NCBI RefSeq assembly: GCF_009650605.1
Contig: NZ_WAJT01000004.1
Coordinates: forward strand, 248,001-312,000
Direction of reading: 5' to 3'
Length of the DNA: 64,000 nucleotides
Origin: Labrenzia sp. CE80
GTDB lineage: Bacteria; Pseudomonadota; Alphaproteobacteria; Rhizobiales; Stappiaceae
Shown here: piece by piece, positions 49,879-58,042 of the stretch
Numbering within the stretch: the first letter of the stretch is position 1
How the letters are laid out: each line of letters starts with the position of its first letter
The notes under the pieces: generated by a model
Databases searched by the model: none
Seen by the model: only the letters and a program-made list of their open reading frames with translations
Told to the model about the DNA's origin: nothing
Translations under genes and position numbers: made by a program

Positions 49879-51312
49879 TTACGAAAGGTCTTCCAGTACC
49901 AACCCTACGCCGTCCGCCACGAGGAGCATGTAGGCTGCCTCGACTTCCAGGCGGATCTCAGCGGCAAGGTCCTGATCGAAGACCTGCTTGACCGAGAGCA
50001 ACGCTGCAACTTTCTCGCCAGGTGTTTCGCCGGCATCTGAAAGCGCTTTCAGTTGATCCGCGAGGGGATCTCGAACATCGATCGGGGCGCCGGTGAGGTC
50101 GGTGCCGCCCACATAGATCATCCAGGCTGCTATGGCCGTGCCCAAGCCCTGACAGTGTCGGCCAACGGCAAGATTGTCACGGACAGTGCCAAGAATGCGC
50201 TGCGGCAGTTTCTGGCTGCCATCCATGGCAATCTGCCAGGTTCGATGGCGTATCGCGGGATTGGAGTAGCGGGCAAACAGCGCATCGGCATATGCATTCA
50301 GGTCAATACCGGGAGGCGCTTCGAAGGAGGGCATGATTTCCCTGCGCCACAATGCCTTGACGAATGCCCCGAACATGGAATCTGAGACCGTATCGGCAAT
50401 CGTCTCGTAACCTGCTAGGTAGCCAAGATAGGCGAGAGAGGAGTGGGTGCCGTTCAGCATCCTGAGCTTCATGTGCTCGTATGGGGTGACGTCCTTGACA
50501 AGCTCGACGCCGACAGCGCCGAGATCCGGTCTCGCGCCGGCGCCGTAAGCTGGAACGAAATCGTCTTCGACGACCCATTGCCGGAAGGGTTCATGCTGTA
50601 CGGGGGCCGCGTCGTAGACGCCGGTTTTTTCTGCCAGCGCGTCAATATCTTCCTGTCTGGTGGCAGGTACGATTCGATCGACCATGGTCGACGGGAAGCG
50701 TCCTTCTTCCTCGATCCAGCGTGCAAGACCGGGATCAATCTGTTGCGCAAAGTCGAGAACGATGCGGCTGACAAGTTTGCCGTTTTCCGGAAGATTGTCG
50801 CAGGTTAGGACCGTGAACGGAGGCAAGCCTGCTGCCTTGCGCCGCTGAAGCGCACGGACCAGAAAGCCAGGAGCCGAAACAGGGAGCTCGCTTTCGAGAT
50901 CGTTCTTGATGTCCGGATGTGAGACGTTCAAGGCGCCGGTGGCAGGATCGTGACAGTAGCCCTTTTCAGTGATGGTCAGGCTTACGATACGGATGTCCGG
51001 ATCGGCCATGGCTGTCAGAACCGCTTCCGGATCTTCGCGCGCGACAAGCATATCCTGAACGATTTCGATCTGGCGCAATGTAACGCCGTTCGGGCCCAGT
51101 TCCTGTGCTGTGTAGGAGAAATCCTGAGGGGCGAGCTGATCGCGCATGCGTGGGCTTTGCAGGCTGACGCCGATGATGCCCCAGTCGCCTCCGGAGGCGT
51201 TGGTGGCCTCCTCGATGTAAACTGCACCATGTGCGCGAAAGAAAGCACCGAGTCCGAGGTGGACAATGCCTGACTTGGTTGTCTTGGAATTCTTGCGCCC
51301 CAGGCGCGGCAT
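49879..51312 (-). CDS. uxuB: D-fructuronate/D-mannonate oxidoreductase (mannitol dehydrogenase family)
   Basis: About 477 residues of the long-chain mannitol dehydrogenase family. The NAD-binding start GIVHLGLGAFFRAHGAVY is near residue 16; further signatures are IVSLTITEKGYCHDPATG, TVLTCDNLPENG, STMVDRIVPATRQEDI and the catalytic KLRMLNGTHSSLAYLG. It reduces fructuronate to mannonate, following UxaC. The ATG at 51312 lies one base after the kduD stop (TAACATG); an ATG at 51336 inside kduD is the alternative. The mannonate dehydratase gene uxuA that would come next in the pathway is not in the window. Confidence 0.87.
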   Translation of the reverse strand: MPRLGRKNSKTTKSGIVHLGLGAFFRAHGAVYIEEATNASGGDWGIIGVSLQSPRMRDQLAPQDFSYTAQELGPNGVTLRQIEIVQDMLVAREDPEAVLTAMADPDIRIVSLTITEKGYCHDPATGALNVSHPDIKNDLESELPVSAPGFLVRALQRRKAAGLPPFTVLTCDNLPENGKLVSRIVLDFAQQIDPGLARWIEEEGRFPSTMVDRIVPATRQEDIDALAEKTGVYDAAPVQHEPFRQWVVEDDFVPAYGAGARPDLGAVGVELVKDVTPYEHMKLRMLNGTHSSLAYLGYLAGYETIADTVSDSMFGAFVKALWRREIMPSFEAPPGIDLNAYADALFARYSNPAIRHRTWQIAMDGSQKLPQRILGTVRDNLAVGRHCQGLGTAIAAWMIYVGGTDLTGAPIDVRDPLADQLKALSDAGETPGEKVAALLSVKQVFDQDLAAEIRLEVEAAYMLLVADGVGLVLEDLS

Positions 51313-51313
51313 G

Positions 51314-52042
51314 TTAGCGGGCAAGCCAGCCTCCATCTACATTGATCACGGCGCCATGAATGTACTTTGCAGCAGGTGAGGCGAGGAAGACTGCCGTTTC
51401 GCCGATGTCCTTGGCCTCTCCCCAACGTCCTGCAGGGATCCGCTCCAAGATCTGCCGGTTGCGCATTTCGTCATTGCGCAGGGCCTCGGTGTTGTTAGTG
51501 GCGATATACCCGGGCGCGATTGCATTCACATTGATGCCCTTTGCGGCCCACTCATTGGCAAGCAGCTTGGTTATTCCGGCAACACCATGTTTGGACGCCG
51601 TATATGACGGCACACGTATGCCGCCCTGAAACGAAAGAAGCGAGGCAATATTGACGATTTGGCCTGTTGTGTTGCGCCTGAGCACAGCTTTTCCGAACGC
51701 TTGGCACGTGAAGAAAATCGCCTTCATGTTGACGTCCATGACGTCGTCCCAGTCCGCCTCTGTGAAATCCACGGCATCAGCACGGCGAATGATGCCAGCA
51801 TTGTTGACAAGAATATCGACGTGCTCTTCTTCAAAAAGATCACGCGCGGCCATGGGGTCAGCAAAGTCTAGGGTTATCGCCTTGCCCTTGCCAATCTGGT
51901 TCAGTGTTTCACCGCAATCGCGACGGGCGGCGCAAAGAACCTCAGCGCCTGCTGCTCCCATGGCGATAGCGATGGCCTGACCGATCCCAGTGTTTGCGCC
52001 GGTGACCAACGCACGCTTGCCGTCAAGGGAAAATGGATTCAC
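51314..52042 (-). CDS. kduD: 2-deoxy-D-gluconate/DKII 3(5)-dehydrogenase KduD (SDR)
   Basis: A 242-residue classical short-chain dehydrogenase. The cofactor motif GANTGIG is at residues 15-21, NNAGI follows near 85, the catalytic pattern is IASLLSFQGG...YTASK near 150, then NAIAPGYIATNNTEALR and VINVDGGWLAR at the end. The last two are characteristic of KduD, which converts 2,5-diketo-3-deoxygluconate to 2-keto-3-deoxygluconate. It overlaps kduI by ATGA, which supports the assignment. Confidence 0.88.
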   Translation of the reverse strand: MNPFSLDGKRALVTGANTGIGQAIAIAMGAAGAEVLCAARRDCGETLNQIGKGKAITLDFADPMAARDLFEEEHVDILVNNAGIIRRADAVDFTEADWDDVMDVNMKAIFFTCQAFGKAVLRRNTTGQIVNIASLLSFQGGIRVPSYTASKHGVAGITKLLANEWAAKGINVNAIAPGYIATNNTEALRNDEMRNRQILERIPAGRWGEAKDIGETAVFLASPAAKYIHGAVINVDGGWLAR

Positions 52043-52863
52043 CGAAGGTCTCCCATGGCCACCATGTCCATGTCGGTGAAGTCGACATTGTCGCCGGCCA
52101 TTGCCCAGCAGAATGTGTAGGCGCCAGTGCCTGCGCCGCAGTGGATCGACCAGGGTGGTGAAATCACCGCTTCCTCATTTCCCATGACAATGTGCCGTGT
52201 TTCTTCCGGCTGGCCCATAAAGTGGAAAACGCGCTGGTCATTCGCCAGATCGAAATAGAGGTAGGCTTCCATACGACGATCATGAACGTGGGCCGGCATC
52301 GTGTTCCACACGGAACCAGGAGCAAACTGCGTGTAGCCCATCAAGAGCTGACAGCTTTCGGCGACCTCCGGATGAAGGAACTGCAGGATAACGCGTTCGT
52401 TGCATGTTTCCGATGCGCCGAGCTCGACGCGACGGGCGTCTTCAATCCGGATCAGTTTTGTGGGGCAACTGCGGTGGGCCGGCGCGGACAAAATGTAGAA
52501 GCGGCCCTTGCCTGAAAATGTAACTGGGCCCGAACCCATGCCAATATAGAGCACATCCCCATTGTTGACGGTGTAGTCCGTGCCGTCGACGGACACCTGG
52601 CCAGCTTCGCCGATGTTCAAGATTCCCATTTCACGGCGATCGAGCAAGGAAGACGTGCCGGCCTCGGCGACATGGTCGAGGGTGAGCGTTCCGGCCCCCG
52701 GAACGGCTCCGCCCAGGATCAAACGATCATAGTGAGTATAGATCAGCCGGATTTCGCCTTCGGCAAAGAGGCTGTCGGCATGGAAATGTGATCGCAGGCC
52801 TTGTGTGTCCAGACCCTTCGCGGTCTGCGGGTCTATGGCGTAGCGGGTCTCAACTGTGAGCAT
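52039..52863 (-). CDS. kduI: 5-keto-4-deoxyuronate isomerase KduI
   Basis: A 274-residue cupin-type isomerase. Zn-binding and family stretches are FAPGSVWNTMPAHVHDRRMEAYLYFDL near residue 182 and SPPWSIHCGAGTGAYTFCWAMAGDN near 240. The N-terminal ETRYAIDPQTAKGLDTQGLRSHF is also typical of KduI. It converts 5-keto-4-deoxyuronate to 2,5-diketo-3-deoxygluconate, the substrate of KduD encoded next. Length agrees with the family (about 278). Confidence 0.93.
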   Translation of the reverse strand: MLTVETRYAIDPQTAKGLDTQGLRSHFHADSLFAEGEIRLIYTHYDRLILGGAVPGAGTLTLDHVAEAGTSSLLDRREMGILNIGEAGQVSVDGTDYTVNNGDVLYIGMGSGPVTFSGKGRFYILSAPAHRSCPTKLIRIEDARRVELGASETCNERVILQFLHPEVAESCQLLMGYTQFAPGSVWNTMPAHVHDRRMEAYLYFDLANDQRVFHFMGQPEETRHIVMGNEEAVISPPWSIHCGAGTGAYTFCWAMAGDNVDFTDMDMVAMGDLR

Positions 52864-52887
52864 TGAAACAGTCCTTTTGGAATAAAA

Positions 52888-53211
52888 TCAGAGGAAATCG
52901 TCACGGCGTGGCGTGAAACAATCGATCAGTGTTCCCGGCTGAAGACAAAGGCAGCCGTGCCGGGCATCGGACGGAATGACGAAGCTGTCGCCGGGCCCGA
53001 CGTCAAAGGTCTTGCCCGCCACTGTGAACCGGAATCTTCCGCTTTCGACATAGGTCGACTGAACGTGAGCGTGATTGTGAAGCTTTCCTTCGGCGCCCTC
53101 CTCCTTGAAGCGGAAGGCAACCATCATGAGGTCAGGGTTCTCGGAGAGGACTTGGCGAGTGATGCCCGGATCTGCCGGGACTTCAGGGAAAGGCTGGTGT
53201 GACATGAGCAT
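52888..53211 (-). CDS. kdgF: Cupin KdgF, unsaturated uronate opening
   Basis: A 107-residue single-domain cupin. Metal-ligand motif KLHNHAHVQSTYVESGRFRF near residue 43 and the second motif VGPGDSFVIPSDARHGCLCL, then GTLIDCFTPRRDDF, match KdgF, which converts 4,5-unsaturated uronate monomers to the linear ketone that KduI uses. The gene lies immediately upstream of kduI (24 bases). The start may be 53211 or the second ATG at 53205 (MSHQPF); neither has a strong ribosome site. Confidence 0.82.
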   Translation of the reverse strand: MLMSHQPFPEVPADPGITRQVLSENPDLMMVAFRFKEEGAEGKLHNHAHVQSTYVESGRFRFTVAGKTFDVGPGDSFVIPSDARHGCLCLQPGTLIDCFTPRRDDFL

Positions 53212-53272
53212 CGCTTATTGGGAGAGTGAGGGCAGCCAGGGCGTGGCGGGAATAAAACTGCTCTGACGAGCA

Positions 53273-53356
53273 TCAGCCTTGCGAGGGCGCCTCCGTACAA
53301 GGCCAGACGTTCCTGCTCTCCTGCGAAGTCGACGCTGGGGTCTTTCCGATGTTCAT
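53273..53356 (-). pseudogene. 27-codon micro-ORF with strong ribosome site, possible gene remnant
   Basis: Between uxaC and kdgF an ATG at 53356 is preceded by GAAGGGAGGAGCAAC, the best ribosome site in this operon, yet the frame (MNIGKTPASTSQESRNVWPC...) stops after 27 codons. Just after its stop TGCTC-GTCA-GAGCA can pair, followed by GTTTTATT. It may be the 5' scar of a deleted gene (such a site often precedes a transporter gene in uronate loci) or a leader peptide with an attenuator. Which is not decidable from this sequence. Confidence 0.4.
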
Positions 53357-53382
53357 GTTGCTCCTCCCTTCATGATTGGCTT

Positions 53383-54789
53383 TCAGAGCCGATAGGCTTG
53401 CTTTGCAAGCCGGTAGCTGAGGTCTTGTGCAACCTCATACGCCTCGTCCACAGCCAACCTGCCAGTTGCTACGAGCGTTGCGAGATAGGCGCAATCCACC
53501 CGGCGCGCCACATCATGGCGTGCGGGAATCGAGCAGAAGGCGCGCGTGTCATCGTTGAAGCCGACGGTGTTGTAAAAACCTGCGGTTTCGGTTGTTGCTT
53601 CCCGGAAACGACGCATGCCTTCCGGGCTGTCGTAGAACCACCAGGCTGGGCCAAGTTTGAGGGCCGGATAAGCACCCGCAAGCGGTGCGAGCTCCCGAGC
53701 GCAGGTGGTCTCATCCAGTGTGAAAAGAATGATCGTCAGGTTGGGTTCCATGCCGACTGCATCGAGAAGCGGCTTCAGCGCCTGCACATATTCGGTGCGT
53801 GTAGGGATATCGAAGCCCTTGTCGCGGCCGAATGTGCTCATGGTTGGGGCGGAGTGGTTGCGGAAACTGCCGGAGTGAATCTGAAGCACCAGGCCATCCT
53901 CGAGACTCATTCTGGCCATTTCAGTCAGCATATGACCACGGAACGCATCGGCTTCTTCCGGAGTGCAACTGCCCTTCAGGGACTTGGCGAAGAGCGCGGT
54001 GGCAGTCGCGGGGGAGAGGTGCTCGGTGCGCGCGGTCGGGTGCCCATGGTCGGAGGAGGTTGCGCCAAAGTCCTTGAAGTAGGCGCGGCGGATGCGGTGT
54101 GCCTGGAGATACCCCTCCCAAGTGGTGGTATCTTCTCCCGTCAGTTCGCCGAGCGCCTCGACATTATCGGCAAAGCCGTCGAACTCCGGGTCGACCACCG
54201 CGTCCGGCCGATACGCTGTGATAACTTTGCCCGTCCAGCTGCTTTCGCGGATCTGCCGGTGCCACTTGAGATCATCAAGGGCGCCCTCAGTCGTTGCAAT
54301 GGCCTCGATCTTGAAGCGTTCGAAGAGCGCGCGAGGGCGGAACTCGGGCTTTGCGAGGCAATCGGCGATGTGGTCATAGGCGGCGTCTGCCGTTTTTGCG
54401 CTCAGGCGCTCGGTCCAGCCGAAGACTTCCTCGAACGCATGATCAAGCCACATGCGCGAGGGCGTGGCGCGGAACAAGTGATAGTTCTCGGCAAAAATCC
54501 GCCAGATCTTTCGGCCGTCCGTTTCCGTCCAGCCGCCATCTGTCCGCGCGATACCAAGGCTTTCCAGCCCATGGCCCTGAGAGCAAAGCATGCGAAAGAC
54601 ATAATGGTCGGGGGTGATGAACAGCTGTGCTGGATCGGGAAAGGCTTCGTTTTCTGCGAACCAGCGTGGATCCGTATGCCCGTGAGGACTGATGATCGGC
54701 AGGTCTTTCACACTCTGGTAGAGCTCGCGAGCCACCTGCCGCGTTTTTTCTTCCAAGGGGAAAAGCCTGTCCGGATTCAACTGACTCAC
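53383..54789 (-). CDS. uxaC: Uronate (glucuronate) isomerase
   Basis: A 468-residue amidohydrolase-fold isomerase converting D-glucuronate to D-fructuronate and D-galacturonate to D-tagaturonate. The metal motif SPHGHTDPRWFAENEAF starts near residue 34; further family stretches are FAENYHLFRATPSRMWLDHAFEEVFG, IATTEGALDDLKWH, LQIHSGSFRNHSAP and LGPAWWFYDSPEGMRRF. The start is taken as GTG at 54789 because GGAG lies 8 bases upstream; a TTG at 54822 would add 11 residues. It is divergent from a GntR regulator gene. Confidence 0.92.
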   Translation of the reverse strand: MSQLNPDRLFPLEEKTRQVARELYQSVKDLPIISPHGHTDPRWFAENEAFPDPAQLFITPDHYVFRMLCSQGHGLESLGIARTDGGWTETDGRKIWRIFAENYHLFRATPSRMWLDHAFEEVFGWTERLSAKTADAAYDHIADCLAKPEFRPRALFERFKIEAIATTEGALDDLKWHRQIRESSWTGKVITAYRPDAVVDPEFDGFADNVEALGELTGEDTTTWEGYLQAHRIRRAYFKDFGATSSDHGHPTARTEHLSPATATALFAKSLKGSCTPEEADAFRGHMLTEMARMSLEDGLVLQIHSGSFRNHSAPTMSTFGRDKGFDIPTRTEYVQALKPLLDAVGMEPNLTIILFTLDETTCARELAPLAGAYPALKLGPAWWFYDSPEGMRRFREATTETAGFYNTVGFNDDTRAFCSIPARHDVARRVDCAYLATLVATGRLAVDEAYEVAQDLSYRLAKQAYRL

Positions 54790-54836
54790 GTTTACGCTCC
54801 TATTGGAAACTTTGGAAAGCAAGGGCTTTTCATATA

Positions 54837-54858
54837 ACTAGTTTGGTAATATGCTAGT
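54837..54858. promoter_or_regulatory. Inverted repeat between uxaC and the GntR gene
   Basis: ACTAG-N12-CTAGT at 54837-54858, surrounding TTTGGTAATATG, lies in the 97-bp gap between the divergent genes and close to both starts. It is the best operator candidate for the adjacent GntR/FCD regulator. Confidence 0.45.
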
Positions 54859-54886
54859 ACGCAGAGTGAGTCAACGGAGGGAAACC

Positions 54887-55591
54887 ATGTCGCGATCGAG
54901 CCCATTGAGGGCCTTGGAGCCACTCAACAGACCGTCGGTCGCTGATACTGTTTTCGATGAGTTGCATCAGCAGATTCTCTCTCTTGAGTTGCCGCCGGGC
55001 ATGAAGATGTCGGAAGCTGAAGTGGCCAAGGCTCTTGGAGTTTCGCGGCAGCCGGTGCGCGACGCGTTTTATCGCCTGTCCAAACTTGGGTTCCTGTCAA
55101 TTCGGCCTCAGCGGGCGACGATTGTCTCCGAAATTTCGGAGCGGGCGGTTTTTCAGGCGCGGTTTGTGCGTAGTGCCATCGAGGCCGAAACCGTTCGCGC
55201 CGCCTGCGAGAAATTGACCGCAGAAGATCATAAGGCGCTGGATGATCTTCTGGAGCTGCAGCGCAAGGCGGTCGAGGCCCGGGACGTTGTAGAGTTTCAT
55301 GCCTACGATGATCAGTTTCACCGGGAAATTTGCGAGCGGACAGGTCTCGCTTTTGCCTGGGAAATTATTCGGGAGAACAAGGCCCATATGGACCGCGTTC
55401 GTTTTCTCTCTCTGTCGTTTGCCTCGCAAGCTGCCTTTGACGATCACGTTAATGTTCTCGAGGCGATCAAGGCACGCGATAGCGCCAGTGCGGTTGCGCT
55501 GATGCAGCTTCACCTCTCGCGGATCAAGGAGCAAATCCCACGTATCCGTGCCAATTATTCCCAGTTCTTTGCCGGAGAGTCTGAGCAGTGA
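54887..55591 (+). CDS. GntR-family regulator (FCD), probable uronate regulator
   Basis: A 234-residue FadR-type regulator. The winged helix-turn-helix spans about residues 15-80 (VFDELHQQILSLELPPG, then VSRQPVRDAFYRLSKLGFLSIRPQRATIV). The FCD domain shows the expected ligand/metal positions in YDDQFHREICERTG and DDHVNVLEAI. The ATG at 54887 follows CGGAGGGAAACC. It is divergent from uxaC and coupled by GTGA overlap to the KDG kinase gene, so control of the uronate genes, as by ExuR/UxuR, is the natural inference. Confidence 0.87.
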   Translation: MSRSSPLRALEPLNRPSVADTVFDELHQQILSLELPPGMKMSEAEVAKALGVSRQPVRDAFYRLSKLGFLSIRPQRATIVSEISERAVFQARFVRSAIEAETVRAACEKLTAEDHKALDDLLELQRKAVEARDVVEFHAYDDQFHREICERTGLAFAWEIIRENKAHMDRVRFLSLSFASQAAFDDHVNVLEAIKARDSASAVALMQLHLSRIKEQIPRIRANYSQFFAGESEQ

Positions 55592-56496
55592 CAAATCGTT
55601 TTCTCTCCATCGGTGAGTGCATGGTTGAAATGGCGCCCACTAGTGACGGCACATACGCCATGGGCTTTGCCGGCGATACACTCAACACCGCGTGGTATGC
55701 GCGTAAATTGCTGCCTGAGAGCTGGGACGTATCCTATCTCACGGCTGTCGGCGAGGATGCTTTATCCGACAATATGGTTCATTTTCTGGACAGCGCGGGC
55801 ATCGATACAAGCTTCATCGAACGCCTGGCTGACAGGACCGTTGGCCTCTACATGATTCAGCTTAGCGAGGGCGAGCGAAGCTTTGCCTATTGGCGCTCGG
55901 AGTCTGCAGCACGCTGTCTCGCGGCAAACGCCGAGGCCTTGCAGGCAAAGCTTGATCAGGCCGGGCTGATCTACTTCTCTGGCATAACGCTTGGAATTCT
56001 ATCGGCGCCAGATCGACACCAGTTCCTGGATGCTGTCGGCAAGGCACGATCGAATGGCTCTATCATCGCCTTTGATCCTAATCTTCGGCCACTGCTCTGG
56101 GCCAGCGAAGAGGACATGTGTGCCGCGATTACAGAAGCCGCGCGCTTCAGCGACATCGTGCTGCCATCGTTTGAAGATGAGGCGTCCCACTTCGGTGATG
56201 GCTCCTGTGAGGAAACGGCGCGGCGATATGCGGCTGAAGGTGCGGCGCTGGTGATTGTCAAGAACGGCCCTGGCGACGTGATTTGCCTGCAAGAAGGAGA
56301 GATGACGACGCTGCCTGCGAATGCTGTCGGGAGCATCATTGACACGACTGCAGCAGGCGACAGCTTTAACGCGGGGTTTCTCTCTGCGCGCCTGCAAGGC
56401 CAGTCGCTGGGCCAATGCGTTGAGGCGGGAAACAGGCTCGCCAGCGCTGTCATCGGGCAACGAGGCGCGTTGGTGGATGTTGTCGAGTATGTGTGA
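55588..56496 (+). CDS. kdgK: 2-keto-3-deoxygluconate kinase
   Basis: A 302-residue PfkB/ribokinase-family sugar kinase. Substrate and ATP motifs are GECMVEMAP near residue 8, GFAGDTLNTAWYARKLLP near 30, FDPNLRPLLW near 160 and the catalytic DTTAAGDSFNAGF near 252. The GDTLNTA stretch and the YFSGITLGIL region are typical of KdgK. It phosphorylates KDG to KDPG, where both uronate branches of this locus meet. The start is GTG at 55588, overlapping the regulator stop. Confidence 0.88.
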   Translation: MTNRFLSIGECMVEMAPTSDGTYAMGFAGDTLNTAWYARKLLPESWDVSYLTAVGEDALSDNMVHFLDSAGIDTSFIERLADRTVGLYMIQLSEGERSFAYWRSESAARCLAANAEALQAKLDQAGLIYFSGITLGILSAPDRHQFLDAVGKARSNGSIIAFDPNLRPLLWASEEDMCAAITEAARFSDIVLPSFEDEASHFGDGSCEETARRYAAEGAALVIVKNGPGDVICLQEGEMTTLPANAVGSIIDTTAAGDSFNAGFLSARLQGQSLGQCVEAGNRLASAVIGQRGALVDVVEYV

Positions 56497-56617
56497 CGTT
56501 CACAAGTGTTTTGTCGGCTCGCCGAACGTTGCGTGCCGTGGACGGGAACTTGAATTGTAAAATCAAAGGTGCCGGGTTAAGGAAACGCGTCCTTGGTCCA
56601 TATTGGTTTTGAGCTGC

Positions 56618-57628
56618 ATGCGCACTGCTTTGGTTACCGGATCTGCCGGCTTCATCGGCTACTTCCTTTGTACGCGGCTTCTGGACGACGGTTTCCGCGT
56701 CATTGGGCTTGACGCGATGACGGACTATTACGACGTCAAGCTCAAGCAGCGCAGGCAGCAGATGTTGCTGCAAAATGAGCATTTCACGGCTCTGAACGAC
56801 CGGATTGAAACACCGGATTTGCTCATGGAGCTGTTCTCGCGAGAAACCCCGGATGTGGTGGTTCATCTCGCGGCGCAGGCGGGGGTTCGCTACTCAATTG
56901 AGAATCCGCGATCTTATCTGGAGAGCAACATAAACGGCACATTTGAGTTACTGGAGGCGGCGCGTGCCCATCCACCCGAGCACATGCTGCTGGCGTCAAC
57001 CTCGTCGGCATATGGCGCCAATACGCACATGCCATACACTGAGACGGACAAGGCCGATCATCAGATGTCGTTCTATGCAGCGACAAAGAAGGCCAATGAG
57101 AACATGGCGCATTCCTATGCGCATCTGTTCGAGCTGCCCATTACCATGTTCCGGTTCTTTACAGTCTATGGCCCGTGGGGCCGCCCGGATATGGCGCTGT
57201 TCAAGTTCACCAAGGCCATTCTCGAAGGCAAACCGATCGACGTCTATAACTTCGGCGATATGAAGCGCGACTTCACCTACGTCGAAGACCTTGTTGAGGG
57301 CATACGGCTTTTGATCGATGCAGTGCCGGTACGTCCGGTCGAGGGCGTTGTTCCGGAGGGTGACAGTCTTTCACCGGTCGCTCCCTGGCGGGTGGTGAAC
57401 ATCGGCAACTCGAACGCGGTTCAACTGACCGACTTCATAGCCGCGATCGAGAAGGCGACCGGGCGCGCTGCAGAGCGCGCTTTGATGCCGATGCAGCCAG
57501 GCGATGTGCCGGCAACCTGGGCCAATGCGGATTTGCTTCAAGAGCTGACCGGTTATCGACCGAAGACCGATGTCGAAACCGGAGTCAAACGCTTCGTTGA
57601 GTGGTATCGGGCCTACTACGAAATCTAA
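56618..57628 (+). CDS. NAD-dependent epimerase, UDP-glucuronate 4-epimerase-like
   Basis: A 336-residue extended SDR epimerase. The NAD motif is TGSAGFIGYF at residues 7-16; other signatures are VVVHLAAQAGVRYSIENPRSYLESN, STSSAYGANTHMPY, catalytic YAATKKANE near 145, FRFFTVYGPWGRPDMALFKF and DFTYVEDLVEGI. The RYSIENP...N and GPWGRPDMA stretches fit UDP-glucuronate 4-epimerases (LpsL/Cap1J type). Such enzymes make UDP-galacturonate for surface polysaccharide, so its place behind kdgK (121-bp gap) may be incidental. ATG at 56618 is preferred to a TTG at 56603. Confidence 0.83.
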   Translation: MRTALVTGSAGFIGYFLCTRLLDDGFRVIGLDAMTDYYDVKLKQRRQQMLLQNEHFTALNDRIETPDLLMELFSRETPDVVVHLAAQAGVRYSIENPRSYLESNINGTFELLEAARAHPPEHMLLASTSSAYGANTHMPYTETDKADHQMSFYAATKKANENMAHSYAHLFELPITMFRFFTVYGPWGRPDMALFKFTKAILEGKPIDVYNFGDMKRDFTYVEDLVEGIRLLIDAVPVRPVEGVVPEGDSLSPVAPWRVVNIGNSNAVQLTDFIAAIEKATGRAAERALMPMQPGDVPATWANADLLQELTGYRPKTDVETGVKRFVEWYRAYYEI

Positions 57629-58042
57629 ATGCGAGTGTGAAACGGTGCCCGGACGGATGCATCTGCATCGCGGGTCTAATGAGACGCTTTACCTGATCGC
57701 TAGAGAGATGTTCGGGCAGAGCAAGCTGCTTTTGCGGCTCGCGCGGCCGGTCGCGGTTTCGGCTTGTGGAACATATTATGACCATGCCGAACATGGCGGC
57801 AATGACCGCCTAGAAAGACGCCAGTCCGCCATGTTCCAGGTTCGTGTGCGAAATTATGCTCGCCCTCGTTGTGGAAATGCAGGTTCTAGCGCTCCTTGCT
57901 TTTGTTGCGGTCGCCATGCCCTTGTGAAAATTGCACAAATTCTTGCCCTTGCAACTTTAGTAGGCTGAAGGGCAGACTGTCATCTCTCTCGAGCCAGTGA
58001 CCTTCCACGCTCGCGATCTTAAATAATCAAGGGGAGCACCAG
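57629..58042. other. Leader region of the Dpp-like operon
   Basis: About 410 bases without a credible gene. It contains the nested inverted repeats at 57782-57836 described separately and, just before 58043, a strong ribosome site AGGGGAGCACC. A small palindrome GATGCATC and GATGCA/TGCATC copies occur near 57655-57670. Confidence 0.5.
57782..57836 (+). repeat. Nested, mutually exclusive inverted repeats
   Basis: GAACATGGCGG (57789-57799) and CCGCCATGTTC (57826-57836) are perfect 11-bp complements separated by 26 bases. Inside, GGCGG (57795-57799) can instead pair with CCGCC at 57806-57810, and CCATG/CATGG at 57782-57796 form a third option. The alternatives compete for the same bases, as in attenuators; no U-run follows. 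Confidence 0.55.

Noticed and set aside
49604..49991. Two overlapping plus-strand frames in and beyond the bmp-uxuB gap
   Set aside because: They run into uxuB antisense, have Arg/Ser-rich composition and no family resemblance.
53398..54837. A 479-codon open frame antisense to uxaC
   Set aside because: It mirrors uxaC almost end to end, has no domain character, and is a common by-product of GC-rich codon use. uxaC itself has clear family motifs.
57570..57968. 132-codon plus-strand frame overlapping the epimerase end
   Set aside because: Starts inside the epimerase gene in another frame, has Arg/Cys-rich composition and no ribosome site; the region is better read as a structured leader.
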